This document shows, piece after piece, positions 63,896 to 64,000 of a stretch of DNA of 64,000 nucleotides (the stretch's first letter is position 1; each line of letters opens with the position of its first letter). The notes beneath the pieces are model-generated. The model worked only from the letters and a program-made list of their open reading frames with translations, made no database searches and was not told the DNA's origin. This DNA comes from Homalodisca vitripennis. Lineage: Eukaryota > Arthropoda > Insecta > Hemiptera > Cicadellidae. The stretch is from assembly GCF_021130785.1 (NCBI RefSeq), contig NC_060208.1, positions 50,222,501-50,286,500 of the forward strand. Direction: 5' to 3'. The position numbers were made by a program, and so were the translations under genes.

Positions 63896-64000
63896 CCTGT
63901 TTCCTTCAGTATCATGTGTTTTCCGCTCAGCGAGTTTCCAATGATTTATACTTATTTACACAAAATGAACTTTCTCAGATTAAATTGTAACGTATCAGTC

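Larger units (their letters stand above)
56981..64000 (+). repeat. Macro-repeat unit D (cut by window end)
   Basis: It is collinear with unit B: 57.06 (as 18.05), 57.5-57.64 (as 18.44-18.6), 58.1-58.3 (as 19.4-19.56), 58.85-59.16 (as 19.85-20.17), 60.35 (as 20.28), 60.65-61.24 (short minisatellite), 61.26 (as 23.28), 61.93 (as 24.07), 62.03-62.25 (as 24.18-24.38) and 62.54-62.83 (as 24.64-24.94). It also shares 59.65-59.95 with 10.5-11.8 in unit A, which unit B lacks. Confidence 0.65.

Overview
The window is AT-rich eukaryotic nuclear DNA, most likely from an arthropod and plausibly a hemipteran insect. This is inferred from scattered, decayed non-LTR retrotransposons of R1/LOA and jockey/CR1 type, a decayed Mutator-like DNA transposon, long (AT)n, (CA)n and (GT)n microsatellites, and GT-AG intron signals. 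There are no bacterial-style operons, and almost none of the short open frames look like real genes.

Layout. Bases 1-2008 hold the best candidate host gene: an exon tail with a consensus GTAAGT donor, a 1.5 kb intron, a terminal exon with a stop, and an AATAAA signal. Bases 2009-7560 are featureless AT-rich DNA. From about 7.6 to 31 kb, and again from about 49.3 kb to the end, the sequence is built from diverged copies of one long segment of roughly 10 kb or more. They lie head to tail, with shared blocks in the same order and orientation. I call them units A (8.4-18.0 kb), B (18.0-31 kb), C (49.3-57.0 kb, 5' incomplete) and D (57.0-64 kb, cut by the window end). Units B and D both carry a minisatellite with a unit of about 106-112 bp at the matching position, with roughly 24 copies in B and about 5.5 in D. 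Unit B also carries its own array of about eleven 122-bp units.

The middle block (31-49 kb) is a graveyard of mobile elements. It holds CAGGGTGT-ended repeat pieces, a Mutator-like transposase pseudogene on the minus strand bracketed by a perfect 13-bp inverted repeat, two reverse transcriptase pseudogene fragments, and an R1-like fragment with a diverged target-site duplication. A younger LINE 3' end with a poly(A) tail and target-site duplication sits in unit C, and unit A preserves the unoccupied site.

No intact multi-exon gene inside the repeated segments could be proved. Some shared blocks look exon-like or promoter-like, but the differences between copies do not favour synonymous sites. 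The most interesting features are the macro-repeat itself, the minisatellite pair, the 122-bp array, and three sites resembling the hammerhead-ribozyme cores known from Penelope-like elements. All similarities were judged by eye, with no alignment or database search.
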